A stretch of 64,000 bases of DNA from Acidimicrobiales bacterium (lineage in GTDB: Bacteria; Actinomycetota; Acidimicrobiia; Acidimicrobiales; Poriferisodalaceae), in NCBI GenBank assembly GCA_014239555.1, contig JAAZYR010000008.1:81318-145317 (forward strand). Reading direction: 5' to 3'. Shown in pieces: positions 18,675 through 26,904 of this stretch; within the stretch, counting starts at the first letter, position 1; each line of letters begins with the position of its first letter. The notes below the pieces were generated by a model. The model had not been told where the DNA came from, did no database searches, and saw only the letters and a program-made list of their open reading frames with translations. The position numbers and the translations under genes are program-made.

Positions 18675-19205
18675 ATGACTCACCGCGCAAATACTGACGA
18701 GTCTTCGAGTGACTCTGATGACCATCCCGTTTCTGAGAGCAACTTGTTAGCCAAGGTGCTGACGGTTTCCGATGGTGTGATGAGCGGCTCGCGTGAGGAC
18801 AAAAGCGGCGAAGCGTTGGTCTTGAGTCTCTCGGCTGGTGGTTTCAATGTGGTGGAGCATCGCGCCGTGGCTGATGGGGTTGAGAATGTTGCGACAAGTC
18901 TTTCTGAAATGACCAAAGACTTCGCAGGGCTGATCATCACTACTGGCGGTACCGGATTTACTGAACGTGACCTCACTCCCGAAGGGACTCTGCAAGTGCT
19001 TGAAAGACAGGCACCAGGTATCGCCGAAGCCATGAGGTTGGTTAATCCGTTAGGGCGCCTATCGCGCGGAGTGGCGGGAATCGTCGGCAGGTCAATCATC
19101 CTTAACACCCCTGGCTCCACCGTTGGTTGTGTCGAGTGCTTCAACGCTGTCGCCGATGTCATACCCCACGCTTTACGGCTTCTTCATGGGGAACGGTTGC
19201 ATTAA
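18675..19205 (+). CDS. mog: MoaB/Mog-family molybdopterin biosynthesis protein
   Basis: A 176-residue protein with the MoCF_biosynth fold. KVLTVSDGVMSGSREDKSGE near residues 27-46, ITTGGTGFTERDLTPE near residues 97-112 (GGTG and the catalytic-type Asp) and LNTPGST near residue 150 are diagnostic. The family binds molybdopterin, and Mog adenylates it before molybdenum insertion. The short polar N-terminus is not conserved. It is divergent from the amidohydrolase gene (64-bp gap) and begins a run leading into ribD three bases downstream. Mog versus MoaB cannot be settled by eye. Confidence 0.9.
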   Translation: MTHRANTDESSSDSDDHPVSESNLLAKVLTVSDGVMSGSREDKSGEALVLSLSAGGFNVVEHRAVADGVENVATSLSEMTKDFAGLIITTGGTGFTERDLTPEGTLQVLERQAPGIAEAMRLVNPLGRLSRGVAGIVGRSIILNTPGSTVGCVECFNAVADVIPHALRLLHGERLH

Positions 19206-19207
19206 CA

Positions 19208-20212
19208 GTGACGACTTCTTCCCATCCCGCCGATGAGGCCCTGATGGACAGGGCTATGGCGAACGCGAATTCTGTGCGAGGAACTACAGCACCAAACCCT
19301 TGGGTAGGTGCGGTCCTTCTGAGCAAAGATGGAGAAGTATTCGATGGCGCAACTCGCCCCGTAGGGGGCGCGCACGCAGAACGGAGCGCTCTTGAAGCGG
19401 CGGGCCAAGCGGCGCATGGAGCAACACTGGCTACGACACTCGAGCCGTGTTGCCATATTGGTCGAACAGAGCCCTGTGTTGATCACATAATCGAAGCTGG
19501 AGTTGCTCGCGTCCTGATAGGCGTTAGTGATCCAGATCCTCGCGTTGCAGGCGGTGGCATACGTGCTTTACGCGACTCAGGGATCGAAGTAGTAGAGGGG
19601 GTGCAAGAGGCCCCGGTCACGGCTCAACTTGAGCCCTATCTGCATCATCGGCGTACAGGTAGACCTTGGGTGGTGCTAAAGATGGCACTTACCCTTGATG
19701 GCCGAACAGCTGCGCCCGATGGTTCGTCCCAATGGATAACCAGTGAAGAAGCTCGACTTGACGGCCACGCTCTAAGAGCCCGATGCGACGCGATTCTAGT
19801 GGGAGCCGGAACTGTGAGATCCGACGATCCCTCGCTCACCGTACGAGACGTCCCCGGCACTGACCCTCAACGGATTGTCTTAGGTCAAATTCCCGCTGAT
19901 GCAGCAGTTCACCCCTGCTGGGAGATGCATGGCGAGTTGAAAGTACTGCTCGAACAGATGGGGGAGGCGGGCGTTGTGGATCTCTTGGTTGAAGGCGGAG
20001 CCAACGTCGCTGCGGAGTTCCATCGCCAGGGAATAGTTAACGAATACGTCTTGTACCTAGCTCCGGCGCTTATGGGTGGCGATGACGGTCGACCTGTGTT
20101 CGTTGACTCAGGCTCTGCGACAATGTCTGAGCTATGGCGCGGCGAACTTCGCGACATTCGCAAAGTGGGAGTTGATCTTCGGATAGAACTTCGACCGATA
20201 AGAGGAGACTGA
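19208..20212 (+). CDS. ribD: Bifunctional riboflavin deaminase/reductase RibD
   Basis: Deaminates and then reduces the early pyrimidine intermediate of riboflavin synthesis. The N-terminal deaminase has GGAHAERSAL near residue 53 and LEPCCHIGRTEPC near residue 79, giving the zinc His-Cys-Cys set and the catalytic Glu. The reductase half starts near residue 145 (RPWVVLKMALTLDGRTA) and ends with LVEGGANVAAEF. About 334 residues is slightly short for the family. I chose GTG 19208, three bases after the mog stop, because the protein then begins like other RibDs (ADEALMDRAMANA); the longer frame overlaps mog. Confidence 0.94.
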   Translation: MTTSSHPADEALMDRAMANANSVRGTTAPNPWVGAVLLSKDGEVFDGATRPVGGAHAERSALEAAGQAAHGATLATTLEPCCHIGRTEPCVDHIIEAGVARVLIGVSDPDPRVAGGGIRALRDSGIEVVEGVQEAPVTAQLEPYLHHRRTGRPWVVLKMALTLDGRTAAPDGSSQWITSEEARLDGHALRARCDAILVGAGTVRSDDPSLTVRDVPGTDPQRIVLGQIPADAAVHPCWEMHGELKVLLEQMGEAGVVDLLVEGGANVAAEFHRQGIVNEYVLYLAPALMGGDDGRPVFVDSGSATMSELWRGELRDIRKVGVDLRIELRPIRGD

Positions 20213-20787
20213 TGTTTACGGGACTGATAGAGGAGATGGGCTCTTTCGTAAGCAGCGACGGCGAAAGATTTCGATTTGCCGCAAATCAAGTTCTCGCAGA
20301 CACCACCGTCGATGATTCGATAGCAGTCAATGGTTGCTGTCTAACAGTTGTGGCCTTGGGAGACCACTGGTGGGAAGCTGACGTCGTAACAGAAACCGCC
20401 CAACGAACTTCGCTTGGTCAACTAACTCCTGGAGACCCCGTCAATTTCGAACGAGCAGTTAGATATTCCGACCGTTTAGGTGGTCACATGGTCCAAGGCC
20501 ACGTAGATGGCCTTGGAACTGTGGTCACTCCGGGCCCAGATTTGCGGATTCGAACTTCAGAAGGGTTGGACAAGTACTTAGTGGAAAAAGGCTCTATTAC
20601 GGTCGATGGAGTTAGTTTGACGTGCTTCGATGTGAACGAAAACTGCTTTTCGGTGGCGCTCATTCCACACACTCTCGCTGTCACGACTCTCGGATCGTAC
20701 CGAGTGGGCGATAGCGTAAACCTAGAAGTTGACGTAATCGCCAAGTATGTGGAGCGGCTCCTGGCGCCCCACAATGGAGATAACTAG
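20212..20787 (+). CDS. ribE: Riboflavin synthase, alpha chain
   Basis: Dismutates two 6,7-dimethyl-8-ribityllumazine molecules to riboflavin. MFTGLIEEMG is the invariant N-terminus. The protein has two similar barrels: the first has NGCCLTVV near residue 41 and HMVQGHVDG near residue 93 closes it, and the second has DGVSLTCFDV near residue 137 and IPHTLAVTTL. The 191-residue length is typical. Its ATG overlaps the ribD stop by one base. Its substrate comes from lumazine synthase (ribH), which is not in this cluster. Confidence 0.96.
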   Translation: MFTGLIEEMGSFVSSDGERFRFAANQVLADTTVDDSIAVNGCCLTVVALGDHWWEADVVTETAQRTSLGQLTPGDPVNFERAVRYSDRLGGHMVQGHVDGLGTVVTPGPDLRIRTSEGLDKYLVEKGSITVDGVSLTCFDVNENCFSVALIPHTLAVTTLGSYRVGDSVNLEVDVIAKYVERLLAPHNGDN

Positions 20788-20814
20788 TCACAATGCCTGG
20801 AAAAATTCACAACG

Positions 20815-22080
20815 ATGAATAAGCCAAATTCGAAGAACCAGATGTCGGGTGACCCCGAATCACCGCTCGCAGCGGTTGAAGATGCGATCGCCGCAATCGG
20901 ACGTGGCGAAATCGTGGTCGTTGTCGACGACGAGGATCGGGAGAACGAAGGTGACCTCATCATGGCGGCGGAACACGCGACGCCAGAAGACATAGCGTTC
21001 TTCGTTCGCTACACGTCGGGAGTTCTGTGCGCGCCGATGACGGGGGAGCGCTTGACCGAACTAGCGCTACCGCTGATGGTCGCTGTTAACACTGAACCGA
21101 TGCGGACCGCGTACACCATCACTGTGGATGCCGCTGAGGGAACCACTACTGGTATTTCGGCAGCCGACCGGTCACGCACTCTGAACTTACTTTCCTCTCC
21201 CGACAGCGAGCCACATGATTTTGTTCGACCGGGCCATGTTCTCCCCCTCCGGTACCGACCTGGTGGAGTACTCAAGAGAGCCGGACATACCGAAGCGGCA
21301 GTCGATCTCTCTCGCCTTGCTGGGTGTGAGCCAGCAGGAGTTCTAGCAGAAGTTGTCAACGACGACGGCTCCATGGCTCGACTACCTCAGCTAATAAAAT
21401 TTTGTGAAGAACATGACCTGTTGCTTATATCGATTGCCGACTTGATCCGTTACAGGCGAGCAAATGAAAGGCTCGTAGACCCAATTGCGCAGGCGCGCAT
21501 TCCAACTATCTATGGAGAATTCACAGGGCATGTATTCCGCGACTTCGACGGTACGGAACACCTTGCGCTGGTCTACGGGCAGATTATGGGATCAGAGCCC
21601 ATACTGGTGCGGGTACATAGCGAATGTTTAACAGGAGACATCCTGGCTTCCATGCGCTGTGATTGCGGTGGTCAGTTACATACGGCTCTCGAAGCCATCG
21701 CCAAGGAGCGGGCTGGTGTTCTCGTTTATCTTCGTGGGCATGAAGGTCGAGGCATCGGAATTGGACACAAGATAGCGGCGTATTCGCTCCAGGATGAAGG
21801 ACACGACACCGTTGACGCGAACCTGGAACTCGGGTTGCCGGTCGACAGTCGAGAATATGGCATCGGCGCTCAAATTCTTGTTGAACTTGGGGTCACCAAA
21901 ATGCGCCTCATGACTAATAACCCCGACAAGATTGGTGGACTTGCCGGGTATGGCCTCGAAATTGTTGAGCGCGTTCCTACGACGACACGCGCCAACCCAG
22001 AGAACTTGGCCTATCTCCGAACAAAACAAATGCGGTTGGGGCATCTCATTGACGGTCTTGACGATGCCGCCGCCGATTGA
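20815..22080 (+). CDS. ribBA: Fused DHBP synthase / GTP cyclohydrolase II
   Basis: Supplies both precursors of riboflavin. The N-terminal RibB part has [18 protein letters not shown] near residues 36-53 and [16 protein letters not shown] near residue 155. The C-terminal RibA part begins near residue 215 and has [19 protein letters not shown] near residue 268 (three zinc Cys) and [12 protein letters not shown] near residue 303, followed by [14 protein letters not shown]. The 421-residue length is normal for the fusion. The next gene in many operons would be ribH, but here the cluster stops and hisG follows after about 100 bp with no visible element. Confidence 0.96.
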   Translation: MNKPNSKNQMSGDPESPLAAVEDAIAAIGRGEIVVVVDDEDRENEGDLIMAAEHATPEDIAFFVRYTSGVLCAPMTGERLTELALPLMVAVNTEPMRTAYTITVDAAEGTTTGISAADRSRTLNLLSSPDSEPHDFVRPGHVLPLRYRPGGVLKRAGHTEAAVDLSRLAGCEPAGVLAEVVNDDGSMARLPQLIKFCEEHDLLLISIADLIRYRRANERLVDPIAQARIPTIYGEFTGHVFRDFDGTEHLALVYGQIMGSEPILVRVHSECLTGDILASMRCDCGGQLHTALEAIAKERAGVLVYLRGHEGRGIGIGHKIAAYSLQDEGHDTVDANLELGLPVDSREYGIGAQILVELGVTKMRLMTNNPDKIGGLAGYGLEIVERVPTTTRANPENLAYLRTKQMRLGHLIDGLDDAAAD

Positions 22081-22181
22081 CCGAAAACGGCTTCAATCTT
22101 GAACTCAATTTGCTGATGTAGAAATCTTCGAATTGTAAATTGACCAAGGGTTCGCCCGCCCTGAACGGTACGGTCAACAAC

Positions 22182-23057
22182 ATGCTGAAACTCGTGCTCC
22201 CGAAGGGCTCTCTCGAAACAGCGACGATGCAGCTTTTCGACGACGCTGACCTGACCGTGCGTAGAAGCAGCGAAGTTGACTACCGAGCGACCATTGATGA
22301 CCCGCGCGTTGATGAAGTGAGGATCCTTCGCCCCCAAGAAATCCCTACCTATGTGGCCGATGGGTTGTTTGACGTAGGGATAGCTGGCAGGGACTGGATT
22401 GAAGAAACTAGTAGCGACGTAGTTTCACTTGGGCAGATGAGGTACTCAAAAGCGACAGCTAGGCCAGTCAGGATTGTGTTAGCAGTGCCAGCCGACAGCG
22501 CCTATGAATCGATCTCTGATCTACCCCAGGGTGTTCGTATTTCAAGCGAATACCCCGAGTTAACGAACCGGTACTTCGCAGCGGCGGGAATCGAAGCTGA
22601 TATCCGACTTAGCTACGGCGCGACTGAAGCCAAAGCACCCGACATAGTTGATGCAGTGGTCGATCTAACTGAAACCGGCAGCGCGCTCAAAGCAGCAGGG
22701 CTCAAAATAATTGACGAAATTTTGATCAGCTACACCGAAATCTTCGCGAACAATCAATCCTATGCCGATCCCGAAAAACGCAAAGCAATGGAGCAAATCA
22801 AGACTCTTTTAGATGGAGTTTTAGACGCCCGCGGTCGAGTTTTGATGAAGTTAAACGTTGGGGCCACGGAACTAGATCGGGTGATAAGCGTCCTACCGTC
22901 GATGAAGGCTCCCACTGTCAACGAGTTGTGGGGAGGAGGGGGTTTCGCCGTCGAGACCGTGGTAAATAAAAGCGATATCAACATCCTTATTCCAGAGCTT
23001 CTTGATCTTGGAGCAACGGACGTAATTGAGATCCCGATATCTAAAATTGTGCCGTAG
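22182..23057 (+). CDS. hisG: ATP phosphoribosyltransferase, long form
   Basis: Catalyses the first, feedback-controlled step of histidine synthesis, joining PRPP and ATP. LKLVLPKGSLETATMQLF is the family N-terminus, GLFDVGIAGRDWIEE near residue 62 and VDLTETGSALKAAGL near residue 162 (PRPP loop) are diagnostic. Residues from about 210 form the regulatory ACT-like domain (APTVNELWGGGGFAVETVVN) that marks the long form, which works without HisZ. I chose ATG 22182 because LKLVLPKGS follows at once; a start at 22140 would add 14 unconserved residues. hisE, usually next to it in Actinobacteria, is absent here. Confidence 0.94.
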   Translation: MLKLVLPKGSLETATMQLFDDADLTVRRSSEVDYRATIDDPRVDEVRILRPQEIPTYVADGLFDVGIAGRDWIEETSSDVVSLGQMRYSKATARPVRIVLAVPADSAYESISDLPQGVRISSEYPELTNRYFAAAGIEADIRLSYGATEAKAPDIVDAVVDLTETGSALKAAGLKIIDEILISYTEIFANNQSYADPEKRKAMEQIKTLLDGVLDARGRVLMKLNVGATELDRVISVLPSMKAPTVNELWGGGGFAVETVVNKSDINILIPELLDLGATDVIEIPISKIVP

Positions 23058-23071
23058 CGCCCACAGCGTAT

Positions 23072-23482
23072 TTACTCGTCGGAGTCGCCGAGCACTTCAT
23101 TTTGAACCTCAACGAAAGCAAGCCTGATTTGGTGCAGCGCCGCCGCCAAAGTCTGATGTTCAGGAAGTTGATCACCGAGTTGCTCCACCAAAACACCCAT
23201 AGCGTCAATTGGTAGACGAGCCTCTTCCAGGTTGGGTGGATCTACGCGAAGATGCAAAGCTGCTAATTCGAAGAGACCGATGACATGGTTAGCGACGATT
23301 TGGCCGGCTGGTACAGACAGCAACTGTTCTTGTGCTTCTCGAAGCTGTTGTTCCATGGCAGCTGATGTCTCGGGATCAATGTCTGCTTCTCCGTTGAAAT
23401 CAGGAGCTGGATTGGCGGGTGGTGCGTCACCTGCATCTCTCGAGATTTCGTGCTCGCCTGAAGGAGTCCAGAAACTGCTCAT
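23072..23482 (-). CDS. Small DUF1844-like protein upstream of infC
   Basis: A 136-residue protein with an acidic, Pro/Ala-rich N-terminal half and a helical C-terminal half (QQLREAQEQLLSVPAGQIVANHVIGLFELAALHL, given here in parts: VPAGQIVANHVIGLFELA). This core resembles DUF1844, which in mycobacteria is also encoded next to infC, although not strictly in this orientation. Function unknown. I chose ATG 23482 after a GAGAGAG purine run; the longer in-frame start adds 20 residues. It is divergent from the infC leader. Confidence 0.75.
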   Translation of the reverse strand: MSSFWTPSGEHEISRDAGDAPPANPAPDFNGEADIDPETSAAMEQQLREAQEQLLSVPAGQIVANHVIGLFELAALHLRVDPPNLEEARLPIDAMGVLVEQLGDQLPEHQTLAAALHQIRLAFVEVQNEVLGDSDE

Positions 23483-23671
23483 ATTCTCTCTCTCATAGGT
23501 TCTCGGCTCTAGGTTGCGGGGGTCCGCCTGTGCGAATAGCACCCTTATCCTGCTACCCTACGCCCTCAACAATAGATATAAGCGGGGTCCGCCCCCACCG
23601 TTCCACTGCGAGGTGCGTTTCGGTCACTGTCGGTCTGTCCAGCACCACAATTGCTGGGTAGCCGTTATGTG

Positions 23672-23724
23672 AGGCGGGCACCAAACTGTGTCCGCCTTTC
23701 GTCATTTGATGGGAGGTGCCATCA
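23672..23724 (+). promoter_or_regulatory. Two leader hairpins upstream of infC
   Basis: Hairpin 1 pairs 23672-23681 with 23688-23697: ten pairs including one G-U, loop CAAACT. Hairpin 2 pairs TGATGG (23707-23712) with CCATCA (23719-23724), loop GAGGTG. Both lie in the 5' region of infC, which is the place where ribosomal protein L20 or IF3 control acts in other bacteria. No clear U-run follows hairpin 1 (CTTTCGTCATTT), so a simple terminator is less likely. I do not recognise a described leader family. Confidence 0.5.
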
Positions 23725-23764
23725 GATGGACTAGGAGAACGTCCTTGGTTAAGCGAGTAAGGCC

Positions 23765-24331
23765 ATAGCACGCCCAGACGAAGGCGACGCCAGAATCAAT
23801 GAACAGATTCGGGCGCGGGAAGTTCGGTTGGTCGCCCCTGACGGCGAACAGATCGGCATTAAACCCTTGCCAGAAGCACTGGACATTGCACGTGAACTTG
23901 ATCTTGATTTAGTGGAAGTAGCGGCCGAGGCCAATCCTCCAGTTTGTCGAATCATGGACTACGGCAAGTTCAAGTATGAGACATCTCAAAGGGCGAAGGA
24001 GTCACGGAAAAAGGCCAGTTCAGTCTCCCTCAAGGAGATGAAATATCGGCCGAAAATCGGACAGGGCGATTTCAACACTAAAACCGCCAAAGTAGAGAAG
24101 TTTCTCTCTGACGGACACAAGGTAAAGATCACCATTATGTTCCGAGGCCGAGAGGTCTTCCATCCTGAACTTGGTCGAGAAATTCTCGAAAGAGTCGCAG
24201 AAAATGTGGAAACAGTGGGAAAAGTTGATCAATTCCCAAAGCTTGACGGTCGCAACATGACCATGGTTTTGAGCCCTGATAGGGCCGCAAAGCAGCGCCG
24301 TAAAGATGCAGAGGTCAGTCCTAGCGAGTAA
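23765..24331 (+). CDS. infC: Translation initiation factor IF-3, probable AUA start
   Basis: IF-3 keeps the 30S subunit free and checks initiator tRNA and start codon. EGDARINEQIRAREVRLVAP at the N-terminus, LDLVEVAAEANPPVCRIMDY and the C-terminal KVKITIMFRGRE with DGRNMTMVLSP are clear. The frame is closed by TAA at 23750-23752, and before 23828 (TTG) there is no ATG, GTG or TTG. Starting at the TTG would remove the conserved RINEQIRAREVR segment. The only non-standard candidates are ATA 23765, used here, and ATC 23795. E. coli infC is known for its AUU start, through which IF-3 represses itself, so the same control is likely. A Shine-Dalgarno is weak. Confidence 0.85.
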   Translation: MARPDEGDARINEQIRAREVRLVAPDGEQIGIKPLPEALDIARELDLDLVEVAAEANPPVCRIMDYGKFKYETSQRAKESRKKASSVSLKEMKYRPKIGQGDFNTKTAKVEKFLSDGHKVKITIMFRGREVFHPELGREILERVAENVETVGKVDQFPKLDGRNMTMVLSPDRAAKQRRKDAEVSPSE

Positions 24332-24333
24332 CC

Positions 24334-24349
24334 GATCTGAGAACAGATC
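24334..24349 (+). promoter_or_regulatory. Short perfect hairpin between infC and rpmI
   Basis: GATCTG (24334-24339) pairs with CAGATC (24344-24349) around the tetraloop AGAA, three bases after the infC stop. It is followed by CAGAAAAATTT rather than a run of T, so it is not a standard terminator. It may stabilise the mRNA or be part of L20 feedback control of rpmI-rplT; this is inference from position. Confidence 0.45.
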
Positions 24350-24410
24350 CAGAAAAATTTAGAAGAAATACGTCCCTCCCACCTCGAACCCCCTTCGATA
24401 AGGAGTTGTT

Positions 24411-24605
24411 ATGCCCAAGATGAAGACACACAGTGGAGCGAAGAAGAGATTCAAAACGACTGGCTCCGGTAAATTGGTTCGCCGCAAGCAAGGTCGTAAC
24501 CACATCCTTGAGAAGAAATCGGCAAAGCGAAAACGTCGACTCGCCTTGGAAGGCGACATAAGCAAGGCCGACCGTCCACGCATCAACAAGATGCTGGGTA
24601 AGTGA
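24411..24605 (+). CDS. rpmI: 50S ribosomal protein L35
   Basis: A 64-residue, very basic protein beginning [20 protein letters not shown], the invariant L35 start, and ending in a [17 protein letters not shown] tail. The ATG follows AAGGAGTTGTT, a strong Shine-Dalgarno (24401-24407). It stands in the conserved infC-rpmI-rplT order. Confidence 0.98.
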   Translation: MPKMKTHSGAKKRFKTTGSGKLVRRKQGRNHILEKKSAKRKRRLALEGDISKADRPRINKMLGK

Positions 24606-24632
24606 ACTAGGACCTGTAGAGGAGATAGAAAA

Positions 24633-24995
24633 GTGGCACGAGTAAAACGTTCTGTCGCAGGTCGCAAAAGCCGCAAAGCGACCTTGGAAAAAGCTAAGGG
24701 TTATTACGGCAACAAGAGCCGTTCCTTTAGAGCAGCTAATGAGCAAGTTATGCATAGCGGCAACTATGCGTTTAGGGACCGCCGAGCCCGCAAAGGTGAA
24801 TTCCGTCGTCTTTGGATTCAACGGATCAATGCTGGCGCTCGACAAAACGGTACGAGCTACAGCAAATTGGTTAATGGACTCAATGCTGCGGGCATTCAAG
24901 TAGATCGAAAAATTTTGGCCGACATGGCTGTCAACGACCCCGAGGCATTCAGCGCTGTTGTGGAAAGAGCTGAGTCGGCCCGTCAAGCAAGCTGA
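24633..24995 (+). CDS. rplT: 50S ribosomal protein L20
   Basis: A 120-residue 23S rRNA-binding protein needed early in 50S assembly and, in several bacteria, a repressor of its own operon. [37 protein letters not shown] and the C-terminal [17 protein letters not shown] are typical. GTG start after a GGAGATAG purine run. The TGA stop overlaps a CTG that may start the next gene. Confidence 0.98.
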   Translation: MARVKRSVAGRKSRKATLEKAKGYYGNKSRSFRAANEQVMHSGNYAFRDRRARKGEFRRLWIQRINAGARQNGTSYSKLVNGLNAAGIQVDRKILADMAVNDPEAFSAVVERAESARQAS

Positions 24996-25039
24996 CTCTT
25001 TCCTCTCGATCTCAAAGGCTTAAGCGCCTTCGACGGTTA

Positions 25040-25768
25040 GTGCGCGATAGGCGCTATCGCGACGTCGAAGGTTTGGTCGTTATCGAAGGTCCGCGTCCAC
25101 TCAGAACAGCATTCGAAATTGGTGTCGACCTCCAAGAAGTGTTCTATCGACCTGATCAAGAGCAAATTTCGGTCTCGGTTGAGGCTGCTGATGCAAACTT
25201 CTACGAAGTTGACGCCGAAACACTCGATGAGATTGCTGACAGCAGTTCTCCGCAAGGGGTGCTCGCCATCGCCAAAGTCGAGGAGACTGCCGTCGACGAT
25301 ATAGCTGCAATGCAACGCGTTGTGGTGATTGATTCCGTTCAAGACCCAGGCAACGTCGGCGCGATTGTTCGTACTGCAGCAGCAGCCCAATTTGATGCCG
25401 TCATAACGGCGCCTGGAACCGCTGACTTGTGGAGTCCTAGGGCTATTAGAGCGAGCGCAGGCACTCTTTTCGCACTTAATGTGGCCAGGCGAGTCGACCT
25501 AGGGTCAACCCTTGACTTGTTGCGTGAAGCAGGACATGTGATCTTCGCCACCGACTCTGACGGTTCGGTCAGCATCAATGACATCGACGTGGCGGAACGG
25601 ATGACTCTCATGTTGGGCAGCGAAGCTCACGGAGTTTCTAAGGCAGTGGGGGCTCGTACGGATGCCATGATCAGGGTGCCGATGGGCCCATTTGTTGAAT
25701 CCCTAAATGTTGCAGTGGCCGCTGGAATAGTGATGTACAGGATGCAACAGGAAGCGCCAGATGAATAA
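25040..25768 (+). CDS. TrmH/SpoU-family RNA 2'-O-methyltransferase
   Basis: An SAM-dependent ribose methyltransferase with the deep-knot SPOUT fold, probably acting on 23S rRNA. The substrate-binding domain begins DVEGLVVIEGPRPL, and the knot motifs are VIDSVQDPGNVGAIVRTAAA near residue 95, LMLGSEAHGVSKAVG near residue 190 and VPMGPFVESLNVAVAAGIV. GTG 25040 is the first standard start, but the frame upstream (from CTG 24992) encodes a basic helix, SRSQRLKRLRRLVRDRRYRD when read through, that family members usually have. The true start is therefore perhaps CTG 24992, overlapping the rplT stop as CTGA. The exact target nucleotide is unknown. Confidence 0.88.
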   Translation: MRDRRYRDVEGLVVIEGPRPLRTAFEIGVDLQEVFYRPDQEQISVSVEAADANFYEVDAETLDEIADSSSPQGVLAIAKVEETAVDDIAAMQRVVVIDSVQDPGNVGAIVRTAAAAQFDAVITAPGTADLWSPRAIRASAGTLFALNVARRVDLGSTLDLLREAGHVIFATDSDGSVSINDIDVAERMTLMLGSEAHGVSKAVGARTDAMIRVPMGPFVESLNVAVAAGIVMYRMQQEAPDE

Positions 25769-25822
25769 TCTGTTCGCTTATGGGTTTCTAGTACGCGCCC
25801 AGCTAGCCGTATCCTTCTGATT

Positions 25823-26893
25823 GTGAGTGTCCACGACCAGATTGCCGAAGCTCAAGCCGCCGCCGTCGCAAGTATTGACCAGGCGGATGATCTTGAAATT
25901 TTGAAGGACCTTGAGGGAAGCCTTTTTGGTAAGAAATCGCAGTTGGGCGGTCTCAAACGTTTGATGGGTGAAGTTGCACCGGAAGAACGAGCTGGTATTG
26001 GACAGGCCTTGAACGAGGCGCAGCGGATCGTCCGAGAAGCGCACGCTGTTGCAAAGGAACGATTCTTATTAGTTACTCGACGAGCGGAACTTGAGACCGA
26101 ACGGCTTGATTTAAGCGAATCAGTTGATGCCACTGCCCGAGGTCATCTCCACCTCGTGACACAGACAATGGAGCGTTTGGAGGATGTGTTTGTGGGTATG
26201 GGTTTCACCGTCTCGGAAGGTCCACAAGCGGAAACAGATTGGTACAACTTTGAGGCCTTAAATCTCCCAGCCGCGCACCCAGCAAGGTCCATGTTTGACA
26301 CCTTGTATTTAGATCTCGGCGACCGAACAGAAATAGGTGACGGTGAAGGTGGCGAAGCGACAAACATCTTGCTTCGAACGCACACTTCCCCAGTTCAAAT
26401 TCGCGTTATGGAAACACTTCCTCCACCCATCTACACCGTGTGTCCCGGTCGAGTGTTCCGAAGAGATACTGCCGACGCCAGTCATATGCCTGTGTTCCAT
26501 CAAATCGAAGGTTTAGTGGTCGACCACGGCATCAGTTTGGCCGATTTGGCTGGGACTCTGAATGAGTTCACCGCCGCATACTTTGGCGGCGCGATTCGTA
26601 GCCGGTTACGCCCTTCGTACTTCCCCTTTACCGAGCCGAGCGCAGAATTCGACATCACGTGCGTGATCTGCGAGGGAGATGGATGTCAAACCTGTCAACG
26701 AACCGGTTGGATTGAACTCGGCGGATGTGGAATGGTTCACCCAAATGTCTTGAGAAACTGCGGCATCGACAGCGAAGAATGGACCGGATTCGCGTTTGGT
26801 TTTGGTATCGATCGTTTGGCCCTAATGAGGTACGGCATTAACGATCTACGAGACATGTACACAAACGATGTTCGCTTTCTTAGGCAATTTTAG
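25823..26893 (+). CDS. pheS: Phenylalanyl-tRNA synthetase alpha subunit
   Basis: The catalytic subunit of the (alpha-beta)2 enzyme charging tRNA-Phe. An N-terminal coiled-coil (residues 1-95) binds tRNA. The class II core has HTSPVQIRVM near residue 193, PGRVFRRDTADASHMPVFHQ near residue 210 (motif 2) and GFGIDRLALMRYGI near residue 325 (motif 3). CVICEGDGCQTCQRTGW near residue 280 has four Cys of the kind seen in many bacterial PheS proteins. GTG start. pheT follows after 11 bp. Confidence 0.97.
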   Translation: MSVHDQIAEAQAAAVASIDQADDLEILKDLEGSLFGKKSQLGGLKRLMGEVAPEERAGIGQALNEAQRIVREAHAVAKERFLLVTRRAELETERLDLSESVDATARGHLHLVTQTMERLEDVFVGMGFTVSEGPQAETDWYNFEALNLPAAHPARSMFDTLYLDLGDRTEIGDGEGGEATNILLRTHTSPVQIRVMETLPPPIYTVCPGRVFRRDTADASHMPVFHQIEGLVVDHGISLADLAGTLNEFTAAYFGGAIRSRLRPSYFPFTEPSAEFDITCVICEGDGCQTCQRTGWIELGGCGMVHPNVLRNCGIDSEEWTGFAFGFGIDRLALMRYGINDLRDMYTNDVRFLRQF

Positions 26894-26904
26894 GGGGGCT
26901 TGAG

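Noticed and set aside
22081..22181. tRNA or riboswitch in the ribBA-hisG gap
   Set aside because: No cloverleaf, T-loop or FMN-element motifs could be found by eye.
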